The notes under the pieces: model-generated
Seen by the model: only the letters and a program-made list of their open reading frames with translations
Databases searched by the model: none
Told to the model about the DNA's origin: nothing
From: Fen-1245 sp963835535
GTDB taxonomy: Bacteria > Gemmatimonadota > Gemmatimonadetes > Gemmatimonadales > JACORV01
Direction of reading: 5' to 3'
Assembly (NCBI GenBank): GCA_963835535.1
Contig: CAWIFL010000005.1
Location: forward strand, 868,001-932,000
Length of the DNA: 64,000 nt
In this document: positions 35,183-44,365 of the stretch, piece after piece
Numbering within the stretch: the first letter of the stretch is position 1
How the letters are laid out: the number at the start of each line of letters is the position of its first letter
Translations under genes and position numbers: made by a program

Positions 35183-38100
35183 ATGACGTCCGTGCGCCCG
35201 CGTTTCGCTGCGTGCATCCTGCTGCTGACAGCCGTCGTCGCCGCGGGGGGCGCCATCGCGCGTCCCGCGATCGCTGTCGCACAGGGCGCTCCCCTGAGCG
35301 CGCTCAAGTGGCGCAGCGTCGGTCCCTACATCGGCGGCCGCGTCGTGGCGGTGACCGGCGTCAAGGGTGAGGCGAACCGGTTCTACATGGGCGCGGTGGA
35401 CGGCGGCGTGTGGAAGAGCACGGACTTCGGCCTCCGCTGGACCAACATCTCCGACAGCACGCTCCCCGGCTCGAGCATCAGCATCGGCGCGATCGCCGTG
35501 GCGCCGTCCAACGCCAGCGTGATCTACGTGGGCACCGGCGAAGCCGACATCCGGAACACGTTCATCACGGGTGACGGCGTGTTCCGGTCCTCCGACGCCG
35601 GGAAGACGTGGACGAGGGCGGGTCTCGAGGACACGCACACGATCAGCAACCTGGCGGTGGACCCGTCGAACCCGGACGTGGTGTACGCCTCGTCGCTGGG
35701 CCACGTCTTCGTGCCGGACTCGGCCCGCGGCGTGTTCAAGACGACGGACGGCGGGCGTACCTGGCAGAAGGTCCTGTTCGTGAACGACAGCACCGGATGC
35801 GTGAACCTGGTCATGGATCCCACGAACGCGAACGTGCTCTACGCGGCGATGTGGCAGGTGTACCGCACGCCGTGGGGGCTCTTCAGCGGCGGCGCGGGGA
35901 GCGGGATCTACAAGACGACCGATGGCGGCGCGCACTGGAGCGACCTCACGCACGATTCCGGCCTGCCGAGCGGCATCATGGGCAAGATCGGCGTGGCGGT
36001 CGCGGCGAGCGCGCCCAGCGTGGTGTATGCGGCGATTCAGGCGCGCGACGGCGGCGTCTTCCGCTCGGCGGACGGCGGCGCGACCTGGAGCCGCGTGAAC
36101 GACGAATGGAAGCTCCGCCAGCGCGCGTTCTACTACATGGCCATCTTCGCCGACCCGAAGGACTCGAACACCGTCTACATGCCGCAGGTGGACGCGGTCT
36201 ACAAGTCCACCGACGGCGGCAAGACCTTCACGACGCGGCTGCGGACGCCGCACGGCGACAACCACGTCATCTGGATCAATCCCGACGACACCCGGATCCT
36301 GCTCGAGGGCAATGACGGCGGCGCCACGGTCTCGACCGACGACGGGAAGACGTGGAGCCAGGAGCACAACCAGCCCACGGGCCAGTTCTATGACGTGAAC
36401 CTCGACGACCGGTTCCCGTTCCACATCTACGGCGCGCAGCAGGACGAGGGCTCGTACGAGGGACCGAGCGCGACGAGTCAGCGGAGCGTCCCGACGGACG
36501 AGTGGAAGCGCGTGGCCTACGGGGAGAGCACGCCTGCGGTGCCCGACCCGGCGCATCCCGACGTGAACTTCGGCAGCGGCTACTACAGCATCTTCATGCG
36601 CTACGACCGGGCCACGGAGGAGTACCGGGACGTGAGCCCGTGGCCCAATTACCAGGAGGGAGCCTCGTCGGGCGAGCTGAAGTACCGGCTCGCGTGGACG
36701 CACCCGATCCTCTTTTCGCCGAACAACCGCCGCGAGCTGTTGGTGGGCGCGCAGGCGGTGCTGAAGAGCCTCGACGGCGGCCAGACCTGGCACGCGATCA
36801 GCCCCGACCTCACGCGCAACGATCCCGCGACCGAGGGACCGAGCGGCGGCCCGATCGATCTCGATCAGTCGGGGGCGGAGATCTATCCGTACGTCTCGGC
36901 CCTTGCCGTCTCCCCGCGCGACGACCGGGTGATCTGGGCGGGTTCGTCGGACGGTCTGGTCCACGTGACGACCGACGGCGGCCGGCACTGGCAGAAGCTC
37001 ACCGTGCCCGGCCTGCCGGCGTGGTGCGAGATCAGCTCCATCGAGCCCGCGCACGGCGACCGGAAGACGGCCTGGCTGACGGCGCAGCGGTACCAGTGGG
37101 ACGACCTCGCGCCGTACGTCTATAAGACGACGGACCTCGGCCGGCACTGGACGCCCATCACCGACGACCTGCCGGGTGACGAGTACGCGTTCGTGATCCG
37201 GCAGGACCCCGGCGACCCCGATCTGCTGTTCCTCGGCACGAAGAGCGCGGCATGGATGAGCCTCGACGGCGGCTCGCACTGGCAATCGCTGCAGCTCAAC
37301 CTCCCGCACGTCGAGGTGCGTGGCATCGCCATCGACCGCCGCGAGGGCGACGTCGTCATCGCGACGCACGGCCGCTCGTTCTGGATCCTCGACAACCTCG
37401 CCGTGCTCGAGCAGATGACGCGCCCCGCGGCGCCGGCCGCGGACGGCGCGGCCCTGTTCGCCGTCCAGCGGGTGTGGCTGTCGCACGATTTCGGCTCGGG
37501 GGGCGGCTTCGGCGGCGCGGCCGATGCCGGAGCGAACCCGCCGTTCGGCGCCGCCGTCTTCTTCCAGGTGCCGGCGTCCTACGACGGGACGACGCCCGCC
37601 TCGCTCACGTTCGCCGACGCGTCGGGCCGGACGATCCGTCGCTTCGACCTGCACCAGAAGGCCGCGCGCCCGGTGAAGCTGGACACCATCGAGGACCCGA
37701 CCGCGCGCCGCGAGGCGATCGAGGCCCAGGCGACGTCCATCGTGCCGGGGATGAACCAGTTCCAGTGGGACCTCCGGTATCCCGACGCGACCGAGGTGAC
37801 GGGCTTCCAGCCGCCGGTGGCCGCGGGCGGCCTGCCGGACGACGTGGATGGACCGACAGTCACGCCTGGGAGCTATCGCGTCACGCTGACGTACGGCGAC
37901 CGGAAACTGGAGCAGCGCTTCGACGTCGCGCTGGATCCGCGCATCCACGCGACGGCGGCGGCGCTCCGGAGCCGTCTCTCGCTCGGGCTCCGGATCCACT
38001 CCGACCTCGATGCGCTCGACCGGACGCTCAACCTCGCCATCGCCGCGCGCGACAGCCTGTCCGCGTCCGCGAACGCCGACGGGAGGGAGCGCGCGGCGAC

Positions 38101-38323
38101 CCTGGACAGCGCGATCAACGCGCTGGTGCAGCTGGGCATCAAGAGCAGCGAGGGGAGCCTGCTGCACGAGACGAAGCTGCGCAGCCACCTCGCGTATCTC
38201 GCTGCTGACCTCGACCTGACGTACGGGGCGCCGACGTCCACGGAGTCGGCCGTCTTCGCGGTGCTGGACCGGGAAGCGAAGGCCGGGGAGGCGCGGCTCC
38301 AGGCCCTGATGCGGGGGCTGTAG
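35183..38323 (+). CDS. Secreted BNR/VPS10-type beta-propeller protein (1046 aa)
   Basis: A signal peptide (ACILLLTAVVAAGGAIARPA) is followed by many Asp-box repeats of the S-x-D-x-G-x-x-W type (KSTDFGLRWTNI, RSSDAGKTWTRA, KTTDGGRTWQKV, KSTDGGKTFTTR, KSLDGGQTWHAI), giving a sortilin-like or two-propeller fold over about residues 40-740. The C-terminal region (TYGDRKLEQRFDVALDPR and helices) is typical of the large 'glycosyl hydrolase' annotated family, although no GH catalytic pair can be pointed to. The function is unknown; binding or processing of peptides or glycans at the cell surface is a guess. Confidence 0.88.
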   Translation: MTSVRPRFAACILLLTAVVAAGGAIARPAIAVAQGAPLSALKWRSVGPYIGGRVVAVTGVKGEANRFYMGAVDGGVWKSTDFGLRWTNISDSTLPGSSISIGAIAVAPSNASVIYVGTGEADIRNTFITGDGVFRSSDAGKTWTRAGLEDTHTISNLAVDPSNPDVVYASSLGHVFVPDSARGVFKTTDGGRTWQKVLFVNDSTGCVNLVMDPTNANVLYAAMWQVYRTPWGLFSGGAGSGIYKTTDGGAHWSDLTHDSGLPSGIMGKIGVAVAASAPSVVYAAIQARDGGVFRSADGGATWSRVNDEWKLRQRAFYYMAIFADPKDSNTVYMPQVDAVYKSTDGGKTFTTRLRTPHGDNHVIWINPDDTRILLEGNDGGATVSTDDGKTWSQEHNQPTGQFYDVNLDDRFPFHIYGAQQDEGSYEGPSATSQRSVPTDEWKRVAYGESTPAVPDPAHPDVNFGSGYYSIFMRYDRATEEYRDVSPWPNYQEGASSGELKYRLAWTHPILFSPNNRRELLVGAQAVLKSLDGGQTWHAISPDLTRNDPATEGPSGGPIDLDQSGAEIYPYVSALAVSPRDDRVIWAGSSDGLVHVTTDGGRHWQKLTVPGLPAWCEISSIEPAHGDRKTAWLTAQRYQWDDLAPYVYKTTDLGRHWTPITDDLPGDEYAFVIRQDPGDPDLLFLGTKSAAWMSLDGGSHWQSLQLNLPHVEVRGIAIDRREGDVVIATHGRSFWILDNLAVLEQMTRPAAPAADGAALFAVQRVWLSHDFGSGGGFGGAADAGANPPFGAAVFFQVPASYDGTTPASLTFADASGRTIRRFDLHQKAARPVKLDTIEDPTARREAIEAQATSIVPGMNQFQWDLRYPDATEVTGFQPPVAAGGLPDDVDGPTVTPGSYRVTLTYGDRKLEQRFDVALDPRIHATAAALRSRLSLGLRIHSDLDALDRTLNLAIAARDSLSASANADGRERAATLDSAINALVQLGIKSSEGSLLHETKLRSHLAYLAADLDLTYGAPTSTESAVFAVLDREAKAGEARLQALMRGL

Positions 38324-38326
38324 CGC

Positions 38327-39145
38327 CTAGAGGCGCACCAGCTGGCCGGCCAGCCCCGCGGCGACGGAGGCGACGTCGGAGCGGCTCGTGAGGTCCAGCA
38401 CGCCCTCGCGGAACGGCACCACGCGCATCCGCTCGCCGAGCTTGGCCACGGCGTAGCGCACCGCCTCCGGCAGCTCCAGCTCGCCCGAGCGCGACGGGGC
38501 GATCTCGCGGCACGCCCGGAAGATGGTCCGGGTGAACATCCAGCAGTTCAGGCTGACGAGGACGTCGCCGCCGGCCGGCGGGGCAGGAGCGTCCTCCGGC
38601 TCGAGGAGCCGCGTCAGGATGCCCTGGGCGTCCATCTCGACGACGGGGAAACGCGCGACCCGCTCCGCGCTCAGGTTCCCCTCGGCGATCAGTGCGCTCT
38701 TCCAGAAGGCGGCGATGCCGGCCTCGCCCAGCAGGTGGAGCGCGCGGAGCGCCTGCACCGGGTAGTAGGTGTCGGAGTTGACGACGAGGAAATGGTCGGC
38801 GCCCGCGAACCCCTCGGCCGCCAGCACGGCGTCGGCCGTGCCGCGCGGCTTCTCCTGGTGCGCGAAGCTCAGCGTGAAACGCCGCGGCTTCGCGTCCTGC
38901 TGGTAGTAGTCGCGGATGGCGCCGCGGTCGGGGCCGATGACGAGGCAGATCTCCTCGAACCCCGCGTCGGCGATCACGGTCAGGACGTAGTCCAGGAACG
39001 GACGCCCGACGGGCATCATCGCCTTGAGGCCGCCGGCGGCCACCGCCGTCTGGTGGCGATCCAGGGTGGCCGCCTTGTCCGGACGCATCATGCGCGTCCC
39101 CAACCCCCGGGCGAGAACCACGGCCTTCCGTGCGCGCTGGTCCAA
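38327..39145 (-). CDS. Nucleotidyltransferase of the sugar-1-phosphate type (272 aa)
   Basis: An NTP_transferase fold: KAVVLARGLGTRM is the G-x-G-T-R-M nucleotide-binding loop, with KAMMPVGRPFLDYVL, CLVIGPDRGAIRDYY and metal-binding FLVVNSDTYYP. It probably makes an NDP-sugar from a sugar-1-phosphate. The start is uncertain: I prefer TTG 39145, which puts the first strand at residue 8. An ATG at 39244 would extend it across the start of the divergent fucosidase gene. Confidence 0.8.
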   Translation of the reverse strand: MDQRARKAVVLARGLGTRMMRPDKAATLDRHQTAVAAGGLKAMMPVGRPFLDYVLTVIADAGFEEICLVIGPDRGAIRDYYQQDAKPRRFTLSFAHQEKPRGTADAVLAAEGFAGADHFLVVNSDTYYPVQALRALHLLGEAGIAAFWKSALIAEGNLSAERVARFPVVEMDAQGILTRLLEPEDAPAPPAGGDVLVSLNCWMFTRTIFRACREIAPSRSGELELPEAVRYAVAKLGERMRVVPFREGVLDLTSRSDVASVAAGLAGQLVRL

Positions 39146-39203
39146 GGGCGGGAAGTAACCGCGATTCGGCGGGGGGCGGTAGTGCGGTCCGTGCCCGCCG
39201 CCG

Positions 39204-39210
39204 TATCTTG
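39204..39210 (+). promoter_or_regulatory. TANNTTG element immediately before GH29
   Basis: TATCTTG ends six bases before the ATG at 39217. No Shine-Dalgarno is present, consistent with a leaderless transcript. Confidence 0.45.
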
Positions 39211-39213
39211 GAA

Positions 39214-40560
39214 ATGATGATCCGCCGCCGAGAATTCGTCTCATCCGTCCTGGCCGCGGGCGCCGCGCTGCCGATCCTGGGACGAGGTTCGGAGCCGTCT
39301 TCCGCCTTGCCGTCCGGCAACCAGAGGCTCTGGCAGGATCTGGAAATAGGCATGTTCGTCCACTTCGCCCCCAACACCTGGCAGGACCGGGAGTACGACG
39401 ACCGCTCGACGCCGCTCACGGCCATCAACCCCGACATCGACACCGACCAGTGGGTCGCGGTCGCCCGTGACCTCGGCGCGCGCTACGTGGTGATGGTCGC
39501 GAAGCACCAGGGCGGCTTCTGCTTGTGGCAGACCGACACGACGGACTACTCGATCCGCAACACGCCGTGGAAGGGCGGGCGCGGGGACGTGCTGGCCGAC
39601 GTCTCGGCCTCGTGCCGGAAGCACGGGCTGGGGCTCGGCGTGTACTGCTCTCCGCGGGACGACAACTTCGGGTCCGGCGGGGGCGGGAGGTGTGACACGC
39701 CCGAGAAGCAGCGCGCGTACAACCGGCTCTACCGGCAGCAGCTCACCGAGCTGCTGACGCGCTACGGCGACCTGGTCGAGATCTGGTTCGACGGGAGCAT
39801 CGTCGTGCCGGTCTGCGACGTCGTGCGCGCCCAGGCGCCGCACGCCGCGATCTTCCAGGGGCCGTGCGCGTCGATCCGCTGGGTGGGGAACGAGGACGGC
39901 TTCGCGCCGTACCCGTGCTGGAATTCGCTCCCGAGAGCCGCCGCCGCGACGGGGGAAGCGACGGCGAAGGACAGCGAAGAAGACGGCGATGCGTGGCTGC
40001 CGAACGAGGTGGACGTGTCCATCCGGCGGCCGAACTGGTTCTGGAGCACGACGGACGAGAAGAACCTGCTGACCGTGGACCAGCTGCTGGAGATCTACTA
40101 CCGCTCCGTCGGGCGTGGCGCGCAGCTGTTGCTCAACATCCCGCCGGACCGGACGGGGCACATCGCGGCGGCCGACGCGGCGCGGGCGAAGGCGTTCGGC
40201 GACGAGATCCGGCGGCGGTTCGGCTCGAGCCTGGGCGAGACGCACGGCCAGGGGAGGGAAGTCGTCCTGCCGCTCGCGGCTCCGGTCGCGGTGGACCACG
40301 TCGTGCTCGAGGAGGACCTGGCCGGCGGCGAACGGGTGCGTGAATACCGGCTGGAAGGACGAAGCGGCGGGCGCTGGATCGCGCTCGGCGACGGTTCGGC
40401 GATCGGACACAAGCGCATCCAGCCTGTGCCGCCCGCGACCGTGGATGCGATCCGGCTGGAGGTCACGCGCTCGACGGCCGCGCCCCGCATCCGCCGTCTG
40501 GCCGCCTTCGCCACGCACGCCGCGCCGCCGCCGACCTGGAACGATCCGGGCCCGCGCTGA
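39214..40560 (+). CDS. Tat-exported GH29 alpha-L-fucosidase-like protein (448 aa)
   Basis: A twin-arginine signal (MIRRREFVSSVLAAGAALPI) precedes the GH29 barrel: EIGMFVHFAPNTW, YVVMVAKHQGGFCLW, and VEIWFDGS with the presumed nucleophile Asp. RGAQLLLNIPPDRTG is a family signature. A C-terminal beta domain follows (VDHVVLEEDLAGGERVREYR, an F5/8-like sandwich). It removes alpha-fucose from glycans. Two adjacent ATGs (39214, 39217) exist; the second fits the promoter spacing. It starts divergently from the nucleotidyltransferase. Confidence 0.9.
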   Translation: MMIRRREFVSSVLAAGAALPILGRGSEPSSALPSGNQRLWQDLEIGMFVHFAPNTWQDREYDDRSTPLTAINPDIDTDQWVAVARDLGARYVVMVAKHQGGFCLWQTDTTDYSIRNTPWKGGRGDVLADVSASCRKHGLGLGVYCSPRDDNFGSGGGGRCDTPEKQRAYNRLYRQQLTELLTRYGDLVEIWFDGSIVVPVCDVVRAQAPHAAIFQGPCASIRWVGNEDGFAPYPCWNSLPRAAAATGEATAKDSEEDGDAWLPNEVDVSIRRPNWFWSTTDEKNLLTVDQLLEIYYRSVGRGAQLLLNIPPDRTGHIAAADAARAKAFGDEIRRRFGSSLGETHGQGREVVLPLAAPVAVDHVVLEEDLAGGERVREYRLEGRSGGRWIALGDGSAIGHKRIQPVPPATVDAIRLEVTRSTAAPRIRRLAAFATHAAPPPTWNDPGPR

Positions 40561-40575
40561 CGCGCGGCCGGCCGG

Positions 40576-42504
40576 CTACGCGCCCGGCGTCTTCCAGCGC
40601 ACGAAGCCCTCGATCGCCTCGTACTCGGCCAGGCCCAGCTTGTCGTAGACCCGGGCCGCCTCGCGGTTCCGGACTTCCGCGCGCTGCCAGAACTCCCGCT
40701 CGTCGGGCCCGGGGAACATCGCGCGGTCCTTCTGCGACTGGTGCTTGAAGATCGCGGCCCGCTTCTTCACGACCTCGGCGGGGCTCAGCGGCACCGCCAT
40801 GTCGATCCGCTCCGGCTCCCACTCCTGCCACGCCCCGCGGTACAGCCAGACCTCGCAGGAGCCCCACCACTTGTGCCGCTTCACGCGCTCGAACGCGCGC
40901 ACCAGCGCCTGCCAGCAGAGGCGGTGCGTGCCGTGCGGGTCGGTGAGGTCCCCGGCGGCGTAGATCTGGTGCGGCTTCACGCGCTCCAGGACTTCGACGA
41001 CGCGGCCGACGTCCTCCTCGCCCGGCGGGAGCTTCCGCACGGTGCCGGTCTCGTAGAAGGGGAGGTCGAGGAAGTGCAGGTGCTCGGCGGGGATCCCGCA
41101 GGCCCGGCCGGCGGCCCGCGCCTCGCCGCGCCGGATCAGCCCCTTGATGCGGCGCACCTCGGGCGTGTCGATCTGCCCCGGGCGCTTCTTCCTCAGCTCG
41201 TCCTCGATGTGCCGCTCGATCCGCGCCGCCTCTACGGGGTCGAGGCCGAAGATGCGATTGAAGTCGAGCGCGAACTGCGCGAACCGCACGGCGTCGGCGT
41301 CGAACACGGCGAGGTTCCCGGACGTCTGGTAGGCGACGTGCACCTCGTGGCCGTGCTCCTGCAGCCGGATCAGCGTCCCGCCCATCGAGAGCACGTCGTC
41401 GTCGGGGTGCGGCGAGAAGACGACGACGCGCTTCGGGAAGACGTCGTCGCCTGTCCGCGGGATGTCGCCGGGGCGCTTCATCGCCGCGGGCTTGCCGCCC
41501 GGCCAGCCGGTGATCGTCTCCGCCCGCTCGCGGAAGACGTCCACGTTGATGTCGTACGCCGGCCCCCGCTCGGCCACGAGGTCCTGGAGCCCGGCCTCGT
41601 TGTACTCCTCCTCCGTCAGCTTGAGGATCGGCTTGTCGAGCTTCCGCGCCAGCCAGATCACCGCCTTGCGGATCAGCGCGTCGTCCCAGGCGACGCCGCC
41701 CAGGAGCCACGGGCTCTTGTAGCGCGTGAGGTCGGCGGCCGCCGCGGCGTCGAGCACGACCGCGGCGTTGGGGTGCTCCTGGAGGAAGCTGGCCGCGACG
41801 TGCGGGGTGACATCGCCCTCGACGGACTGCGCGACGATCGCGGCCTTGTGCTCGCCGAACGCGAGCAGGATGACGCGCCGCGCCCCGAGGATCGTCCCGA
41901 CGCCCATCGTGATCGCGCGCCGCGGCACCAGCTCCAGCCCGAAGAAGTCCGAGGCCGCGTCGCGCCGCGTGACACGGTCCAGGGTGATGAGGCGCGTGAC
42001 GCTGTCCCGTGCCGAGCCGGGCTCGTTGAAGCCGATGTGTCCCGTGCGCCCGATGCCGAGCAGCTGGAGGTCGAGCCCGCCGGCGTCGGCGATGGCCTCC
42101 TCGTACCGCTGCGCGTACTCGTGCACGCGGTCCGGCGGGACGGTGCCGTCCGGGATGTGGACGCGTCTGGGGTCGATGTCCACGTGGTCGAACAGGTGCT
42201 CGCGCATGAAGCGGCGGTAGCTCTGCAGCTCGTCGGGCTCGATCGGGTAGTACTCGTCGAGGTTGAACGTCGTGACGTTGGCGAAGGAGAGCTGCTCTTC
42301 CCGGTGCATCCGGACCAGCTCGGCGTAGACGCCGATCGGGGTGGCCCCGGTGGCGAGCCCCAGCACGCAGGGCCTCTCGAGCGAGGCGCGCTCGCGGATC
42401 AGCGCCCCGATCTCCCGCGCGACGGCGGTGCTGGCGGCCTCCGCGTCGGGGAAGACCTGCGTGGGGATCCGCTCGGGAACCGACGCTGCGGCCGCGGCTT
42501 TCAT
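40576..42504 (-). CDS. nagB: Glucosamine-6-phosphate deaminase fused to a PIG-L/LmbE deacetylase domain (642 aa)
   Basis: Residues 1 to about 280 are NagB: GLATGATPIGVYAELVR, FNLDEYYPI, LLGIGRTGHIGFNEPGS. After a linker (WLARKLDKPILKLTEEEYNE), the C-terminal half is a zinc-dependent PIG-L/LmbE-type domain with VFSPHPDDDVLSMGG (about 365) and DPHGTHRLCWQAL. NagB converts glucosamine-6-P to fructose-6-P and ammonia. The second domain may deacetylate N-acetylglucosamine derivatives, giving both steps in one chain. Such fusions are known in Bacteroidota-type NagB. It overlaps the symporter gene by ATGA. Confidence 0.92.
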   Translation of the reverse strand: MKAAAAASVPERIPTQVFPDAEAASTAVAREIGALIRERASLERPCVLGLATGATPIGVYAELVRMHREEQLSFANVTTFNLDEYYPIEPDELQSYRRFMREHLFDHVDIDPRRVHIPDGTVPPDRVHEYAQRYEEAIADAGGLDLQLLGIGRTGHIGFNEPGSARDSVTRLITLDRVTRRDAASDFFGLELVPRRAITMGVGTILGARRVILLAFGEHKAAIVAQSVEGDVTPHVAASFLQEHPNAAVVLDAAAAADLTRYKSPWLLGGVAWDDALIRKAVIWLARKLDKPILKLTEEEYNEAGLQDLVAERGPAYDINVDVFRERAETITGWPGGKPAAMKRPGDIPRTGDDVFPKRVVVFSPHPDDDVLSMGGTLIRLQEHGHEVHVAYQTSGNLAVFDADAVRFAQFALDFNRIFGLDPVEAARIERHIEDELRKKRPGQIDTPEVRRIKGLIRRGEARAAGRACGIPAEHLHFLDLPFYETGTVRKLPPGEEDVGRVVEVLERVKPHQIYAAGDLTDPHGTHRLCWQALVRAFERVKRHKWWGSCEVWLYRGAWQEWEPERIDMAVPLSPAEVVKKRAAIFKHQSQKDRAMFPGPDEREFWQRAEVRNREAARVYDKLGLAEYEAIEGFVRWKTPGA

Positions 42505-44276
42505 GTTTCCTCCTGGCGGCTCCCCCAGACCATCGGCAGGAGCCGGACGAGCCCGAGCGCGCTGGCGCCGAACAGCACGGTGAAGACCAGGGCCTGCGGC
42601 GTCCGCCCGTACAGGTAGCTGCCGGTGCCGAACAGCGCCGAATAGACGAACAGGCAGCCGAGCGTCCAGCCCAACAGCGCGAGCGACAGCCGGTCGGTCT
42701 TGCCCGTGGCTCCCGCCTCGGCGCGCACCGCGGCCCAGCCGGGGCCGGCGGGCCGCACCAGCCGGTAGAACTTCACCAGCGTCTCACGCGGCGAGGGCGC
42801 GGTCAGGAAGGTGACGACGATCCAGATGACGGTGGTGCACGCGACGGTGACGGGGAGCGAGACGGTGGACGGCACCGGATGCCCGAGCTTCCCGGCGACG
42901 AAGAAGCCCACCGCGAAGAGCGGCGCCGAGGCCATCACGGCGATCTCGCTCCAGGCGTTGATCCGCCACCAGAACCAGCGCAGCAGGTAGATGAGTCCCG
43001 TGCCGGCGCCGAGGTTCAGGATGAGGTCGAAGGCCTCCTTCGCCGTGGACAGCGCGAGGCTCAGGCTCGCCGCGCAGATCATCAGCAGCGCCGTGGTGAT
43101 GCGGCCCACGAACACGTAGTGCCGCTCCTCCCGTCCCGGCCTCAGGAAGCGCCGGTAGAAGTCGTGCACCAGGTACGACGTCCCCCAGTTGAGGTGCGTC
43201 TCGATCGTCGAGCGGTACGCCGCCAGCGTGCCCGCGACGACCAGGCCGAGGAAGCCGGCCGGGAGGAAGAGGAACATCGCGGGGTACGCCGTGTCGTTCC
43301 CGATCAGGTTCCGGGCCACGTGCGGGAAGGCGCGGGTGATGTCCGCCAGCTGCGGGAAGACCAGGGTCGAGGCGAGGGCCGTGATGATCCAGGGCCAGGG
43401 CCGGAGCGCGTAGTGCATGAAGTTGAAGAACAGCGTGCCCGTGAGCGCATCGCGCTCGCTCTTGGCCGCGAGCATCCGCTGGGCGATGTAGCTCCCGCCG
43501 CCCGGCTCGGCGCCCGGATACCAGACCGACCACCACTGGACCGTGATGGGGATGATGAACACCGCGGCGGCCGCGCCCCAGTTCCCGAAGTCGGGAAGGA
43601 GGTTGAGCATCTTGGGGTCGATCTTGTGCAGGAGCCCCGCGAGCCCGCCCACCGCCGGCTGCTGTATGGCGAAGTAGGACACCGCGATGGTGCCGGTCAT
43701 GGTGATCGTGAACTGGATCGAGTCGGTGACCAGCACGCCCCAGAGTCCCGAGACCGAGGCGAAGAAGATCGTGATCACCGAGGCGATCACCAGCGTCTGC
43801 CACGCCGGCCAGCCGAGGACGATGCTCGCGATCTTGGCCGCGGCGAGGTTCACGGTGGCCATGATGACGCAGTTGAAGAACAGGCCGAGGTAGATGGCGC
43901 GGAACCCGCGCACGAAGCTGGCAGCCTTGCCCGAGTAGCGAACCTCGTAAAACTCGAGGTCGGTCATGACGTGGGAGCGCCGCCACATCCGGGCGAAGAA
44001 GAACACCGTCATCATCCCGGTCAGCAGGAACGCCCACCAGACCCAGTTCTCCGAGACGCCGCGCTCGCGCACCAGGTTGGTGACGAGGTTCGGCGTGTCC
44101 GTGCTGAAGGTCGTCGCGACCATCGAGATGCCGACGAGCCACCACGGCGCCGCGCGCCCCGACGTGAAGAACTCGGTGGTGCTGGAGCTGGCGCGCTTCA
44201 CGAAGAAGATTGCCGGCAGGAACGAGATGCCGATGGAGATGGCGACGATCGTCCAGTCGAGCGACGTCAAATGCAT
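42501..44276 (-). CDS. Sodium:solute symporter, SSS family (591 aa)
   Basis: About 13 to 14 transmembrane helices with SSS features: TTEFFTSGRAAPWWLVGISM, ATTFSTDTPNLVTNLV for the sodium site, then VTDLEFYEVRYSGKAASFVRG-like segments and GVLVTDSIQFTITM. It probably imports a monosaccharide such as N-acetylglucosamine, given that it is the first gene of the nagB operon. This substrate is inferred. It is divergent from the sulfur cluster, with 89 bp between starts. Confidence 0.9.
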   Translation of the reverse strand: MHLTSLDWTIVAISIGISFLPAIFFVKRASSSTTEFFTSGRAAPWWLVGISMVATTFSTDTPNLVTNLVRERGVSENWVWWAFLLTGMMTVFFFARMWRRSHVMTDLEFYEVRYSGKAASFVRGFRAIYLGLFFNCVIMATVNLAAAKIASIVLGWPAWQTLVIASVITIFFASVSGLWGVLVTDSIQFTITMTGTIAVSYFAIQQPAVGGLAGLLHKIDPKMLNLLPDFGNWGAAAAVFIIPITVQWWSVWYPGAEPGGGSYIAQRMLAAKSERDALTGTLFFNFMHYALRPWPWIITALASTLVFPQLADITRAFPHVARNLIGNDTAYPAMFLFLPAGFLGLVVAGTLAAYRSTIETHLNWGTSYLVHDFYRRFLRPGREERHYVFVGRITTALLMICAASLSLALSTAKEAFDLILNLGAGTGLIYLLRWFWWRINAWSEIAVMASAPLFAVGFFVAGKLGHPVPSTVSLPVTVACTTVIWIVVTFLTAPSPRETLVKFYRLVRPAGPGWAAVRAEAGATGKTDRLSLALLGWTLGCLFVYSALFGTGSYLYGRTPQALVFTVLFGASALGLVRLLPMVWGSRQEET

Positions 44277-44324
44277 CGGAGGCCCCGGTGGCGGGTGACA
44301 GGGGGCTGCAAGTGCGTGGGAGAT

Positions 44325-44331
44325 TAGATTG
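44325..44331 (+). promoter_or_regulatory. TANNTTG promoter-like element before the class V aminotransferase
   Basis: TAGATTG lies 34 bp before the ATG at 44366, in the 89-bp divergent gap shared with the symporter gene. No clear -35 box is visible. Confidence 0.35.
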
Positions 44332-44365
44332 CCTGTCTCCCTAACTCAAGCGCGACCACGGGAGG

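Noticed and set aside
35024..38188. Long minus-strand open frame opposite the BNR protein
   Set aside because: Shadow of the plus-strand gene; composition is Arg/His/Asp-rich and has no motifs.
35183..38323. True glycosyl hydrolase (GH74-like)
   Set aside because: Asp-box repeats alone do not show catalysis, and I could not locate a catalytic acid pair.
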